A stretch of DNA of 64,000 nt. It comes from Psychroflexus torquis ATCC 700755 (lineage in GTDB: Bacteria; Bacteroidota; Bacteroidia; Flavobacteriales; Flavobacteriaceae). The stretch covers positions 3,224,001-3,288,000 of the forward strand of contig NC_018721.1 in NCBI RefSeq assembly GCF_000153485.2. Reading direction: 5' to 3'. Shown one piece after another: positions 18,259-27,235 of this stretch. The position numbers and the translations under genes are program-made. The first letter of the stretch is position 1; each line of letters starts with the position of its first letter. Below the pieces are notes generated by a model. It searched no databases and was not told the origin of the DNA. It saw only the letters and a program-made list of their open reading frames with translations.

Positions 18259-18468
18259 ATACCAAATTAGACCTATAATGACGCAATAAATCGTTTTACC
18301 GATACGAATTCGGCACAGGCTTTTTTCACTTGCTTTTCATCAAAAATAATTACCGTAGCTAAGGCTATGCTAGTTATTTTTGATTTCAATCAAAAAATCA
18401 ATCAATCAATCAATCAATCAAAAAATAATTCAATTTATTCATACGGCATTATAAATATAATTTGGTAT
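18259..18468 (+). repeat. MITE-like foldback repeat, copy 4, rearranged
   Basis: This copy has the left half and both termini of the family (ATACCAAATTAGACC; ATAATTTGGTAT). The inner right arm containing ACCTGTGCTGAGCTACGTC is missing. In its place stands a run of six ATCA units, where other copies have two. It lies between the convergent aminotransferase and egtD genes. Confidence 0.85.
18397..18420 (+). repeat. ATCA tetranucleotide microsatellite
   Basis: Six perfect tandem copies of ATCA sit within MITE copy 4. MITE copies 2 and 5 have two copies at the homologous position, so this is an expansion. Confidence 0.9.
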
Positions 18469-18529
18469 GACAAGGGTTTGTCTTATTTAGGGCTAAAAGT
18501 TATGGTAGTTACTGTCTACAAAATAAGGG

Positions 18530-18625
18530 TGTTCAAAACTTAACACTGAGAACTAATGATTCCCTTTGCGATTATAGTTTCATTATTTTCAACTAATTTT
18601 TGTCCATTCCAAAGTGCTCTTATCT
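18530..18625 (-). pseudogene. Possible gene remnant overlapping the egtD end, proximal part
   Basis: Shifted in frame relative to egtD, the minus strand reads NEIRALWNGQKLVENNETI followed by IAKGIISSQC and a stop. No start codon is obvious. It may be a piece of a small decayed gene that continued into 18120-18250 before MITE insertion. The evidence is only composition and a shared WNG motif. Confidence 0.2.
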
Positions 18626-19593
18626 CATTTCTTTTTAAAGGTATAATTTTTATAATAACCATTTTCACTTTTAAAAACTCTTTCGATATTTAAACTAGCT
18701 TCACTAGATAGCCATTCTACAGTTTCGTCATCATATTTTTGAGAGATTTCTGTATGTATAGTTTCCCAAGCTTTAAATTCAACTGTAAGTTCTAGTTTTG
18801 GAATTTTGATTTTTTGTGCTTTACTGCTTACCAAAAAACTCTTGGCAGTTCCCGTTTCTGGGTCGTAGGTTTCCCAATGGAAAAACGAATCTAAATCAAA
18901 GTTTGCATCAAACTCTTCATTTATTCTTGCGAATAGGTTTTTATTAAAAGCTTCGGTGTATCCTTTGGGGTCATTATAGGCATCAAGAACGGTTTGCGGA
19001 TGTTTTTTTTGGTCAAAGCCCATGAATAACAAATCTTCTGAAGACATATTTTCTTCAATTTTCGATAAGAAATCGATGGCGTCTTCGTGCATTAAGTTTC
19101 CTATGTTGGATCCTAACACTAAAATCACTTTTTGCCTTTTGTTATAACTAGAAAGCTGATTCAATACCTCAAAATAACTACCTTGAAGTAACTCGTAGCT
19201 TACTTTTGGTAACTCATTATTTAAAGCATTTCCAAGTTCATCCAACACATTCTGACTAATATCTACTGGTAAATAATTAAAATTGGCTCCTATGTCGGTG
19301 AGGTGACTCAGTAAAAGTTTGGTTTTTTTTCCGTCACCAGCTCCCAATTCAATTAAGTCAAACCCTTCTTTAAGTTTAAATTTTTCAGCAATACTAGAAG
19401 ATTGATGCTTTAAAATAGTGTATTCACTATTAGTCAAATAATATTCTGGCATGGCCATAATATCTTGAAAGAGTTTATCCCCCTTTTTATCATAAATAAA
19501 TTTGGAAGACAAATGTTTAGGATAATCTGTGAGTCCTTTGATAACATCTTCTTCGAAAGCTGTATGCGTCGTCGTTTGAGTTGTACTATTCAT
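18625..19593 (-). CDS. egtD: L-histidine N-alpha-methyltransferase (ergothioneine biosynthesis)
   Basis: This 322-residue SAM-dependent enzyme methylates the histidine amino group three times to make hercynine, the first step to ergothioneine. It has the expected family length. The segment KHLSSKFIYDKKGDKLFQDI near residue 27 and the LTNSEYTIL motif are characteristic of EgtD (DUF2260-type). The SAM-binding loop is LIELGAGDGKKTKLLL near residue 82. The gene follows egtB after 15 bases and is surely co-transcribed with it. Confidence 0.95.
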   Translation of the reverse strand: MNSTTQTTTHTAFEEDVIKGLTDYPKHLSSKFIYDKKGDKLFQDIMAMPEYYLTNSEYTILKHQSSSIAEKFKLKEGFDLIELGAGDGKKTKLLLSHLTDIGANFNYLPVDISQNVLDELGNALNNELPKVSYELLQGSYFEVLNQLSSYNKRQKVILVLGSNIGNLMHEDAIDFLSKIEENMSSEDLLFMGFDQKKHPQTVLDAYNDPKGYTEAFNKNLFARINEEFDANFDLDSFFHWETYDPETGTAKSFLVSSKAQKIKIPKLELTVEFKAWETIHTEISQKYDDETVEWLSSEASLNIERVFKSENGYYKNYTFKKK

Positions 19594-19608
19594 TGTGTAA
19601 TTGTCGAT

Positions 19609-20754
19609 TTATTTTGTAAGTCTTACACCGCTTTGCTGCCATCTCATATGAGGGTGGAAAAAATTTCTGTATGTTTTTGAGGTGTGATTACTTGAGGTCA
19701 AAGCAGAACCACCGCGTAATACTTTTTGGTTGACCATAAATTTGCTATTGTATTCTCCTAGAGCGCCAGCAGCTTTTTTGTAATTTGGATATGGAGTGTA
19801 AGCGCTTTCTGTCCATTCCCAGCGTTTTCCCCAGGTGAATTTATCTTGGGCGATCTCCCATTCAAATTCGGTGGGCAATCTATACCCTTTCCATTGAGCA
19901 AATGCAGCAGCTTCATAGTAGGAGACATGGCTTAGGACATGATCTAAATTTAATGGTTTTAAACCACTTAAGGCAAACTCAGACCAACCTTCCTCCATTT
20001 TTCGCCAATACAGTGGGCAATTTATGTTTTCAGCATAGATCCAGTCCCAAGCTTCGGCATGCCATAGCAGTGGATCTTTATAACCACCATCCTCTATAAA
20101 CTCTATAAATTCTCCATTAGTGACCAGCCCATCTCGAATCTTAAACTCTTGAAGGAATACTTGATGAGCTTCAGTTTCATTGTCGTAGCAAAATCCTTTA
20201 CCGTGATGGCCTATTTTATAAAGCCCTTCCTTTATGGAGTGCCAGTCTTGGTTTTTTTCTTGGGAAGATTGCTCATCAAAACTCCCTTCATAGATTGGAA
20301 ATAGGGGGTTATGACCAAAGCAGTATTTAAGATCCATCAATATCAATTCTTGATGTTGTTTTTCATGATGGATACCAATTTCTACTATAGATAAAAGTTC
20401 ATGGTGATTAGGATTGAACTCTAACAGATTTGATAATGCATTAGTGACATAAGATCTATAATTGAAAATTTCTTGTAAAGAGGGTCTCGATAAATTTCCA
20501 CGATCAGTTTTCATCATCCGATTTCCTTTTGTTTCATAATAACTGTTGAACAGGTACGGATAATCTGCCTTATATAACTCATACTCTTTATTGAATTTGG
20601 TAAGTATGAACACCTCGAAAAACCAAGACGTATGGGCTAAATGCCATTTGGTAGGTGAAACAAATTCAACAGGTTGTACAACAAAGTCTTCTAGTTGAAG
20701 AGGCTTGCAGAGATCTTCCGTAAAGGTTCTCGTCTTTAAAAATTCTTGAATCAT
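19609..20754 (-). CDS. egtB: Ergothioneine biosynthesis sulfoxide synthase EgtB
   Basis: This 381-residue non-heme iron enzyme joins hercynine to a thiol donor by oxygen-dependent C-S bond formation. The N-terminal DinB-like half holds the iron ligands: a His in KWHLAHTSWFFE near residue 38-41 and the H-x3-H-x-E set at residues 130-136 (HHEKQHQE). The C-terminal half is a sulfatase-modifying-factor-like domain with YRLPTEFEWE and the closing RGGS and GVRL motifs. There is no egtA or egtC nearby, so cysteine rather than gamma-glutamylcysteine may be the donor, as in some known EgtB subtypes; this is inference. Confidence 0.93.
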   Translation of the reverse strand: MIQEFLKTRTFTEDLCKPLQLEDFVVQPVEFVSPTKWHLAHTSWFFEVFILTKFNKEYELYKADYPYLFNSYYETKGNRMMKTDRGNLSRPSLQEIFNYRSYVTNALSNLLEFNPNHHELLSIVEIGIHHEKQHQELILMDLKYCFGHNPLFPIYEGSFDEQSSQEKNQDWHSIKEGLYKIGHHGKGFCYDNETEAHQVFLQEFKIRDGLVTNGEFIEFIEDGGYKDPLLWHAEAWDWIYAENINCPLYWRKMEEGWSEFALSGLKPLNLDHVLSHVSYYEAAAFAQWKGYRLPTEFEWEIAQDKFTWGKRWEWTESAYTPYPNYKKAAGALGEYNSKFMVNQKVLRGGSALTSSNHTSKTYRNFFHPHMRWQQSGVRLTK

Positions 20755-20824
20755 AATTGAACAAAATGGAATTTACTAAAATATGACTCCTAGCAAGACC
20801 TATTCTAAAAGAATTAACCAAATT

Positions 20825-21649
20825 TTAAATGGCTACTTTCCCTTTGATATGCGGATGTGGATCGTAATTTTCTAAAGTAAAATCTTCAAATTTAAAATCG
20901 AAGATAGAATTTACTTCCGGGTTCAGCTTCATAGTAGGGAGAGGTATTTCAGTTCTAGAAAGCTGAAGATCAACTTGTTCCAAATGGTTATTGTAAATAT
21001 GTGCATCTCCAAATGTATGAATAAAATCACCTAATTTTAAACCACAGACTTGTGCAACCATCATTGTAAACAAAGCATAAGAAGCAATATTGAAGGGCAC
21101 TCCTAAAAAAACGTCTGCACTACGTTGATACAGTTGGCAGGATAATTTTCCTTCAGCGACATAAAATTGGAAGAAGGCATGACAGGGTGGTAAGGCTGCT
21201 TTTCCATTGGCTATATTGTCATCAAAAGAGGCTGAAGTATCTGGCATGACACTTGGGTTCCATGCAGAAACCATCATTCTTCGGCTATTGGGATTTGTTT
21301 TTAAGGTATGAATCAATTCCTTAATCTGGTCTATATCTTCAGAATTCCAATTTCTCCATTGGTGGCCATATACTGGACCAAGATCTCCATCTTCATTTGC
21401 CCATTCATTCCAGATTTTAACGCCATTCTCCTTCAGATAAGAAATATTGGTGTCTCCTTTTAAAAACCATAATAATTCATAAATGATAGATTTGAGATGA
21501 ATTTTCTTGGAGGTTACCAGCGGAAACCCCTCGTTAAGGTCAAATCGCATTTGGTAGCCAAACACGCTTTTGGTTCCTGTTCCTGTTCTATCGCCTTTCT
21601 GGATTCCATTGTTAAGAATGTGAGAAATTAAGTCATGGTACTGTTTCAT
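20825..21649 (-). CDS. thyA: Thymidylate synthase
   Basis: This enzyme makes dTMP from dUMP with methylene-tetrahydrofolate, releasing dihydrofolate for FolA. I chose the start at 21649 ([15 protein letters not shown]), as in the family; upstream ATGs add only a short unneeded tail. The mature length is 274 residues. Seen motifs are [14 protein letters not shown] for phosphate binding, the catalytic Cys in [13 protein letters not shown], and the nucleotide-binding [17 protein letters not shown] and [12 protein letters not shown]. It lies 70 bases ahead of egtB on the same strand. Confidence 0.97.
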   Translation of the reverse strand: MKQYHDLISHILNNGIQKGDRTGTGTKSVFGYQMRFDLNEGFPLVTSKKIHLKSIIYELLWFLKGDTNISYLKENGVKIWNEWANEDGDLGPVYGHQWRNWNSEDIDQIKELIHTLKTNPNSRRMMVSAWNPSVMPDTSASFDDNIANGKAALPPCHAFFQFYVAEGKLSCQLYQRSADVFLGVPFNIASYALFTMMVAQVCGLKLGDFIHTFGDAHIYNNHLEQVDLQLSRTEIPLPTMKLNPEVNSIFDFKFEDFTLENYDPHPHIKGKVAI

Positions 21650-21856
21650 AAACATCGTATTTAGGACCTCCAAAAATAGAAATTTTAATATTTAGAGACC
21701 GATAATCAAGTATATTTTATCTCAATTAAATGGATTTATTATGCAAGTTCATTTATATAGAAACTTGGTTTCTGAGTAGTCACATCAATAAATTATAGAT
21801 AGTAAAATTTTATAAAGCCTATATCATGGATACTTTTCTAGATGGACTACTTTGTA

Positions 21857-23116
21857 CTAACCTATAATCATCCCTGCAATAGTAGCAGACATAAGAGAGG
21901 CTAGGGTTCCGCCAATAAGTGCGCGAATACCAAATTCTGATAAAACTTTACGTTGTCCTGGGGCTAGCGAGCCTATACCTCCAATTTGGATGCCAATAGA
22001 GGCAAAGTTGGCAAAGCCACATAACATATAGGTGGCCATGATGACAGATTTTTCAAAGTTTAAACTCAGAGCATTTGCAGTGTTTTTAAGTTCTGCCAAT
22101 TGGATATATCCAACAAATTCACTCGCTACTAGTTTAATCCCTAAAAGCTGTCCCATGAGCATTACATCTTCCTTGGCTACTCCTATCAACCACATGAGTG
22201 GAGCAAAGATAATCCCGAGAACCGCTTCTAATGAAAACTTATCGTAAGGCGTGTTTTGGGCAACTAATACATTAAGATTGGTGAGGTCTCCAATCTTCTC
22301 AAATCCATAATTAATAAAAGCGATTAAGGCTACAAACACTAGGAGCATGGCTGCAACATTAGCCGCAAGTTTTAAGCCTTCGGTAGTACCGTTGGCAATA
22401 GCATCTAGGATGTTAGAGCCTATTTTTTCTGAAGAAACTTCTACGTTGGTATTTATTTTTTCTTGTTGAGGATAGAGTATTTTTGAAATAACGATAGCTC
22501 CAGGAGCCGCCATAACAGAGGCTGCAAGCAAATGCTTCGCAAACGCTAATCTCATAACTGGATCATCTCCACCAAGAAAACCTATGTAGGCAGCAAGGAC
22601 ACCTCCTGCCACCGTCGCCATACCACCAATCATCACCAAAAGGATTTCAGAACGAGTCATGCGTTCTAAGTAAGCCTTAATCATCAATGGGGCTTCGGTT
22701 TGGCCAAGAAATATATTCCCTGCAACACTTAAGCTTTCTGCTCCAGAAATACCCAATAATTTAGAAAGTACCCAAGCTAATCCACTTACTACCTTTTGAA
22801 TAATTCCTAGGTAAAACAAGATAGAAGTCAATGCTGAAAAGAAAATAATAGTGGGCAAGATTTGAAAAATAAAAATATAGCCGTAAGTACTTGTGTCCAT
22901 TAGACCTCCAAGCAAAAACTCACTTCCAGTCGCTGTGAAATCCAAGATTTTCACAAAGATATTTCCTACGAACTCGAAACCAGACTGTACAAAAGGAATT
23001 TTTAATACCCCAACGGCCAAGATAAGTTGTGCTAATAGTCCAAACCCAACGGTTTTCCAATTAATAGCTTTTTTATTACTGCTTAAAAGGTAAGCAATAA
23101 GAAGCAAACTGAACAT
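21857..23116 (-). CDS. nupC: CNT-family nucleoside transporter domain, 5' part cut off by IS1595 insertion
   Basis: This is the transporter part of a concentrative nucleoside transporter, importing nucleosides with sodium or protons. The 419 residues from the ATG at 23116 are highly hydrophobic, with about ten membrane segments. They include the CNT signatures LGQTEAPLMIKAYLERMTRSE and MLCGFANFASIGIQIGGIGSL. The coding frame actually continues upstream without a stop to 23311 (encoding SENLKLKLNK, ITPNQNFSFNSLWRGVLGM), where the IS1595 target duplication begins. So the native gene started at 24637. Expression from the internal ATG would give a transporter lacking its exported N-terminal domain. 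Confidence 0.9.
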   Translation of the reverse strand: MFSLLLIAYLLSSNKKAINWKTVGFGLLAQLILAVGVLKIPFVQSGFEFVGNIFVKILDFTATGSEFLLGGLMDTSTYGYIFIFQILPTIIFFSALTSILFYLGIIQKVVSGLAWVLSKLLGISGAESLSVAGNIFLGQTEAPLMIKAYLERMTRSEILLVMIGGMATVAGGVLAAYIGFLGGDDPVMRLAFAKHLLAASVMAAPGAIVISKILYPQQEKINTNVEVSSEKIGSNILDAIANGTTEGLKLAANVAAMLLVFVALIAFINYGFEKIGDLTNLNVLVAQNTPYDKFSLEAVLGIIFAPLMWLIGVAKEDVMLMGQLLGIKLVASEFVGYIQLAELKNTANALSLNFEKSVIMATYMLCGFANFASIGIQIGGIGSLAPGQRKVLSEFGIRALIGGTLASLMSATIAGMIIG

Positions 23117-23319
23117 GCCTAAAACACCTCTCCATAGGCTATTAAAACTAAAATTTTGATTGGGAGTAATAACCTTAGAGGCTGCTATTTCCGAAATGGA
23201 TTCAGTAGTATTAACTTTATTGAGTTTAAGCTTTAAATTTTCAGAGGTTAAGTTTAAAACAGAATCAGCAGAAAATTGAAAATCAAAAACAATATTGTTT
23301 AAAGAATTTAATTTAGGTT

Positions 23320-24400
23320 GGCTCTAGTTTAATACAGCTATTATATGTATATTTAGATTATGAACATAGATAATCTAAAAGAGGAAATACTATCACTATC
23401 CACTCTAGATCGTGATAATCTGTTAAAGGATATTACAGATTCACTTGAGCATAATCAATTGGTTGAGCGGGCTTCCCGTCGCCATATTTTAGATAATAAA
23501 ATGGGCGGATGCCCACATTGTTTACATGAAAAATATGTTCGTTTTGGAGTTGACAAAGGCTCGCAGCGCTATAAGTGCAAGTCTTGCAATAGAAGCTTTA
23601 CTGAATATACTGGCACTTGGATGGCGGGACTTCAAAGAAAGGATATGATTTCATCTTATTTAAGTCTTATGGTTCAAGAAAAAAGTTTAGATAAAATAAG
23701 TTCAGAATTAGGCATCAATAAAAAGACAGCCTTTGATTGGCGTCATAAGATATTAGCTTCATTCGATACTAAAAATGACGATGACCAAGACAACTTTACA
23801 GGTATTACAGAGAGTGACGAAACCTTTTTCCTAAGATCAGAAAAAGGTATGGAGGTAAAAGATAGGGAATCAAGAAAAAGAGGCGGTAAGTCTAAAAAGA
23901 GAGGTATAAGTAAAGATCAAGTTGCGGTAATTGTAACACAGGATAGAAAATCAACATTAGACCTTAGCGTGGCTAAACTCGGTCGAATAGGAAAAGTAGA
24001 TATAGAAAATGCTATCGGTAAACGTGTTATAAAGGATATAACCATATTGTGTAGCGATGCCCATCACAGTTATAAAGGGTTTGCCAAAGATAGCGAAACA
24101 GAGTTCCACATCGTAAATGCATCAAAAGGAGAAAGAGTAAAAGGAAAGTATCACATACAACACGTTAATTCTACTCACAATAGAGTTAAAAAATGGATTG
24201 AAAATACCTTTTGGGGAGTATCAACAAAATATCTACAACAATATATGAATTGGTATCGAATAAAGGAAAATATAAAGTCTAGAAGCGATAGAGCCAACGC
24301 CTTTGTGGAAGAAACAATTGCTCTAGGTACATTGAAACGGTATAATCAAATCGAATCTAGATATGAAAACTTAATATCAACGCAGACCTAAACTAGAGCC
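23320..24400 (+). mobile_element. IS1595-family insertion sequence inside nupC
   Basis: This is a 1081-bp element with 12-bp perfect inverted ends, GGCTCTAGTTTA at 23320-23331 and TAAACTAGAGCC at 24389-24400. It is flanked by a perfect 8-bp target duplication TTTAGGTT at 23312-23319 and 24401-24408. It contains one transposase gene whose TAA stop is the first three bases of the right terminal repeat. Perfect ends and duplication point to a recent insertion. Confidence 0.97.
23360..24391 (+). CDS. IS1595-family (ISXO2-like) transposase
   Basis: This is a 343-residue transposase. The N-terminal zinc ribbon has CPHC near residue 51 and CKSC near residue 73, followed by a helix-turn-helix region (KISSELGINKKTAFDWRHK). 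The catalytic domain of the ISXO2 type runs from about residue 150, with acidic residues in GITESDETFF, Asp in ILCSDAHHSYKGF and the HVNSTHNRVKKWIENTFWG segment. The frame is intact. It is oriented opposite to the interrupted nupC gene. Confidence 0.95.
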   Translation: MNIDNLKEEILSLSTLDRDNLLKDITDSLEHNQLVERASRRHILDNKMGGCPHCLHEKYVRFGVDKGSQRYKCKSCNRSFTEYTGTWMAGLQRKDMISSYLSLMVQEKSLDKISSELGINKKTAFDWRHKILASFDTKNDDDQDNFTGITESDETFFLRSEKGMEVKDRESRKRGGKSKKRGISKDQVAVIVTQDRKSTLDLSVAKLGRIGKVDIENAIGKRVIKDITILCSDAHHSYKGFAKDSETEFHIVNASKGERVKGKYHIQHVNSTHNRVKKWIENTFWGVSTKYLQQYMNWYRIKENIKSRSDRANAFVEETIALGTLKRYNQIESRYENLISTQT

Positions 24401-24637
24401 TTTAGGTTTTAATACTAGCTCACTACCATCTGTGGAAAAGTTCCCTTGATGTGCGAGATCATTTGTAGAATGTTGGAGTGTGAAAACGGAATCTAAAAAC
24501 TCTATAGTCTGCTCGTCTTCAAAATAGGAAACCGAGTCTTGCTGTTCTTTGATATCAATTTCCCAAGTCCCTTGGATGTTTTGGGCTATTAATAAAGTAG
24601 GCAAACATAGTAGGAGTACCCAAGTCAAATGTTTCAT
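24377..24637 (-). pseudogene. nupC: N-terminal fragment of interrupted nupC: signal peptide and lipocalin-like domain
   Basis: The frame starts at 24637 with a signal peptide (hydrophobic core ending LLIAQ) followed by NIQGTWEIDI, a lipocalin-like GTW strand. Native sequence ends at the codon for Lys 79 (24401). The remaining residues, to a stop at 24377, are encoded by the IS1595 end. On the other side of the element the nupC frame continues in phase. The fragment alone could at most produce a short exported peptide. Confidence 0.85.
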
Positions 24638-24640
24638 TTC

Positions 24641-25258
24641 TTAGCTTCGTTTAGAAATTTCATCACGAATTTTCGCAGCACGCTCATAGTCTTCGTCAGT
24701 AACTGCTTTGTCGAGAAGTTCGTTTAGTTTTTTAGTCGTCATTTGGCTAAACTCACTTTTAAATGTAGTTGTTTCTTCAGTTGATTCTTTTTGTTCGGTA
24801 GCCTCTATATTTCTAGAATCGTAGATGTCGGTACTTTCACCTTTATCTTTTAAGTAAATTCCAGCTTTGTCAAGGATATTCTTATAAGTAAAAATAGGAG
24901 CATCAAACCGAAGTGCAAGAGCTATGGCATCGCTCGTTCGAGCATCTATAGTTTCTTCAATTCCATCTCTTTCACAAACCAAACTCGAATAAAAAATTCC
25001 ATCTACCAGTTTATGGATAATAACCTGCTTAACGGTAATTTTAAATCTATCTGAAAACGTTTTAAATAAATCGTGTGTGAGAGGTCGTGGAGGTTTTATT
25101 TCTTTTTCTAAGGCAATAGCTATAGATTGAGCCTCGAAAGCTCCAATAACTATTGGCAATTGTCTATTGCTATCCATATCGCTCAATAATAGTGCGTAAG
25201 CACCATTTTGTGTTTGACTATAGGATATTCCTTTTATGCTAAGTCTAGCTAAGCTCAT
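24641..25258 (-). CDS. Bifunctional nuclease family protein (DUF151) with UVR motif
   Basis: This 205-residue cytoplasmic protein has an N-terminal DUF151/bifunctional nuclease domain (about residues 1-140; LPIVIGAFEAQSIAIALE, DARTSDAIALALRF). The C-terminal UvrB/UvrC-type helical hairpin at about 170-205 contains LLDKAVTDEDYERAAKIRDEI. The combination is standard in Bacteroidota. Its cellular job is unclear; plant relatives act as DNases and RNases. It ends 4 bases before the original start of nupC, so the two formed one operon before the IS insertion. Confidence 0.88.
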   Translation of the reverse strand: MSLARLSIKGISYSQTQNGAYALLLSDMDSNRQLPIVIGAFEAQSIAIALEKEIKPPRPLTHDLFKTFSDRFKITVKQVIIHKLVDGIFYSSLVCERDGIEETIDARTSDAIALALRFDAPIFTYKNILDKAGIYLKDKGESTDIYDSRNIEATEQKESTEETTTFKSEFSQMTTKKLNELLDKAVTDEDYERAAKIRDEISKRS

Positions 25259-25275
25259 ACTACATGATGTTAAAT

Positions 25276-25320
25276 AAAAAGGCGATCTAATTTTAAGGAC
25301 ATCTTAAAAATTAGACCGCC
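25276..25320 (-). terminator. Terminator after etfA
   Basis: This is a long imperfect hairpin: GGCGATCTAATTTTAAG pairs with CTTAAAAATTAGACCGCC around GACAT. On the minus strand it is followed by a T run. It lies 28 bases after the etfA stop. Confidence 0.7.
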
Positions 25321-25347
25321 CATTATTAAGGGCACAATTTATAAAAA

Positions 25348-26316
25348 TTATGAGTTATTTGCTTTAAATTCCTTTAGTTTTTCAATCAATTGTGGGACAA
25401 CTTCAAAAGCATCACCTACAATACCGTAATCTGCAGCTTTAAAGAATGGGGCTTCTGGGTCGGTATTAATTACAACTTTATTCTTGGAAGCACTTATACC
25501 AGCGAGATGCTGTATAGCTCCAGAAATTCCTATTGCAATATATAAGTTGGTAGCTACAGGTTTTCCAGTTTGCCCAACGTGTTCACCGTGAGGTCTCCAA
25601 CCCATGTCACTTACGGGTTTTGAGCAGGCTGTTGCAGCATTAAGAACTCCAGCAAGCTCTTCTATCATCCCCCAATTTTCAGGGCCTTTCATTCCTCTTC
25701 CAGCTGAAATGACAACTTCCGCATCTGCAATGCTCACTTTATCTTTATTTTTATCTACAGATTCTACGGTAATTCCGAAATTTTCATCGGTAAGTTCTGG
25801 AAAAAATTCTTCTTGCGTTAGAGAAGATTCATTTTCTTTAAGACCATAAGAATTATTTGATAATCCTAAAACTTTTATATCTGTAGAAATAGACGTCATA
25901 CTAAAAGCCTTATTCGTAAAAGCTGTGCGTTCTACATTAAATCCCTCATCTAAAGTTGGAAGCTTCACAGCATTTGATACATATCCAGCTTCTAGATCTA
26001 CTGCTAGCAGTGGTGCCATATATTTCGCATTAGCACTTTGGCTAATGACTACAACTTTGGAATCTTCTTTTTTAGCGGCTTGCGTGATCACTTCAGCATA
26101 GGCATCAGCATTAAATTTTGAAAGTTTATCGCTGGATACTTTCAAAACCTTATCTACACCATATTGACTTAATTCCTCAACATTTTCTGCATTAACGGTA
26201 ACAGCAGTTACGCTAGTTCCCATTAGATCTGCAATTCCCTTAGCATAAGAAGCTACTTCGTAAGCAGCTTTCTTTAGTTTGCCATTCTCCGATTCTGTAT
26301 ATACTAAAATTGACAT
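25348..26316 (-). CDS. etfA: Electron transfer flavoprotein alpha subunit
   Basis: This is the 322-residue FAD-binding subunit of the ETF heterodimer, which takes electrons from acyl-CoA dehydrogenases and passes them to the quinone pool through ETF dehydrogenase. The C-terminal FAD domain is clear: VISAGRGMKG, SDMGWRPHGEHVGQTGK, and the closing NTDPEAPFFKAADYGIVGDA. It follows etfB after 17 bases, giving the usual beta-alpha order. Confidence 0.95.
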   Translation of the reverse strand: MSILVYTESENGKLKKAAYEVASYAKGIADLMGTSVTAVTVNAENVEELSQYGVDKVLKVSSDKLSKFNADAYAEVITQAAKKEDSKVVVISQSANAKYMAPLLAVDLEAGYVSNAVKLPTLDEGFNVERTAFTNKAFSMTSISTDIKVLGLSNNSYGLKENESSLTQEEFFPELTDENFGITVESVDKNKDKVSIADAEVVISAGRGMKGPENWGMIEELAGVLNAATACSKPVSDMGWRPHGEHVGQTGKPVATNLYIAIGISGAIQHLAGISASKNKVVINTDPEAPFFKAADYGIVGDAFEVVPQLIEKLKEFKANNS

Positions 26317-26333
26317 ATTTATTTTTTTTAAAG

Positions 26334-27080
26334 TTATATAGCTTTTGCTTCGTTATGAAGCAAGTCTATTAATTCATCTAAATTATCTGCGTCTATTAAA
26401 GTGACTTCACCTTTGGGCTCAGGTTTTCTAAAGCTTTTGGCTTCAGTATGAGTTTTTGATGATAAAGGCTCTATAATATTTAAAGGTTTTTTTCTAGCCA
26501 TCATAATTCCTCTCATATTAGGAATTTTTAAATCACTTTCTTCTACTAGACCTTTTTGACCACCAATTACTAAGGGTAAAGATGTTTTAATTGTTTCTTT
26601 ACCTCCATCCATCTCTCTAACCGCTGTTGCTGTTTCTCCTTCAATGTCTAGACTCACACATGTATTGATGAAGTTAGCTCCGATAAGTTTAGCCAACATT
26701 CCAGGTACCATACCTCCATTATAGTCTATGGACTCTCTTCCTGCAATCACTAAATCGTATTCGCCATCTTTCGCAACTTTGGCCAATTCCTTCGCTACTT
26801 GAAAACCATCTAGAGGCTCAGTATCTACTCTATAGGCAGTATCTGCACCTATCGCTAAACATTTGCGAATGGTTGGCTCTGTATCTTTACCTCCTACAGT
26901 CACTATATCTACTGTGGCCCCTTGTTTTTCTTTAAACCACATCGCTCTCGTTAAACCAAACTCATCGTTTGGATTGATAACAAATTGAACTCCATTGGTA
27001 TCAAATTTGGTGTCGTTGTCCACAAAATTAATTTTGGAAGTGGTATCAGGTACGTGACTAATACATACTAATATTTTCAT
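26334..27080 (-). CDS. etfB: Electron transfer flavoprotein beta subunit
   Basis: I chose the start at 27080 because the protein then begins MKILVCISHVPDTTSK, the normal family N-terminus. In-frame codons further upstream would cover the promoter area. The 248-residue product has the AMP-binding and alpha-subunit-binding regions (FVINPNDEFGLTRAMW, VIAGRESIDYNGGMVPGMLA). The C-terminal recognition loop IPNMRGIMMARKKPL docks on partner dehydrogenases. A TATATTTG -7 element lies upstream on the minus strand (27108-27115). Confidence 0.94.
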   Translation of the reverse strand: MKILVCISHVPDTTSKINFVDNDTKFDTNGVQFVINPNDEFGLTRAMWFKEKQGATVDIVTVGGKDTEPTIRKCLAIGADTAYRVDTEPLDGFQVAKELAKVAKDGEYDLVIAGRESIDYNGGMVPGMLAKLIGANFINTCVSLDIEGETATAVREMDGGKETIKTSLPLVIGGQKGLVEESDLKIPNMRGIMMARKKPLNIIEPLSSKTHTEAKSFRKPEPKGEVTLIDADNLDELIDLLHNEAKAI

Positions 27081-27235
27081 TACATCGATTTTTAAAGTAT
27101 TATAAGACAAATATAATATTTTTGGACCTAAGATACTATGCATGCATAATAAAATTTTTATAAGATTCTTATAGTATTTAGAATTATGAATTGCTACTTT
27201 TGTACTTTATTTTTAATAAAAGAAAATACATTTAA

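Noticed and set aside
18397..18420. Tandem ATCA units considered as a CRISPR-like or regulatory repeat
   Set aside because: There are only 4-base units with no spacers, and it is explained as a microsatellite expansion within a MITE.
25276..25320. Long hairpin between etfA and the nuclease-family gene considered as a riboswitch
   Set aside because: It lies downstream of etfA and has a T run on the minus strand, so a terminator explains it.
27081..27143. N-terminal extension of etfB to an upstream ATG
   Set aside because: It has no family similarity and covers the promoter; the start at 27080 gives the usual N-terminus.
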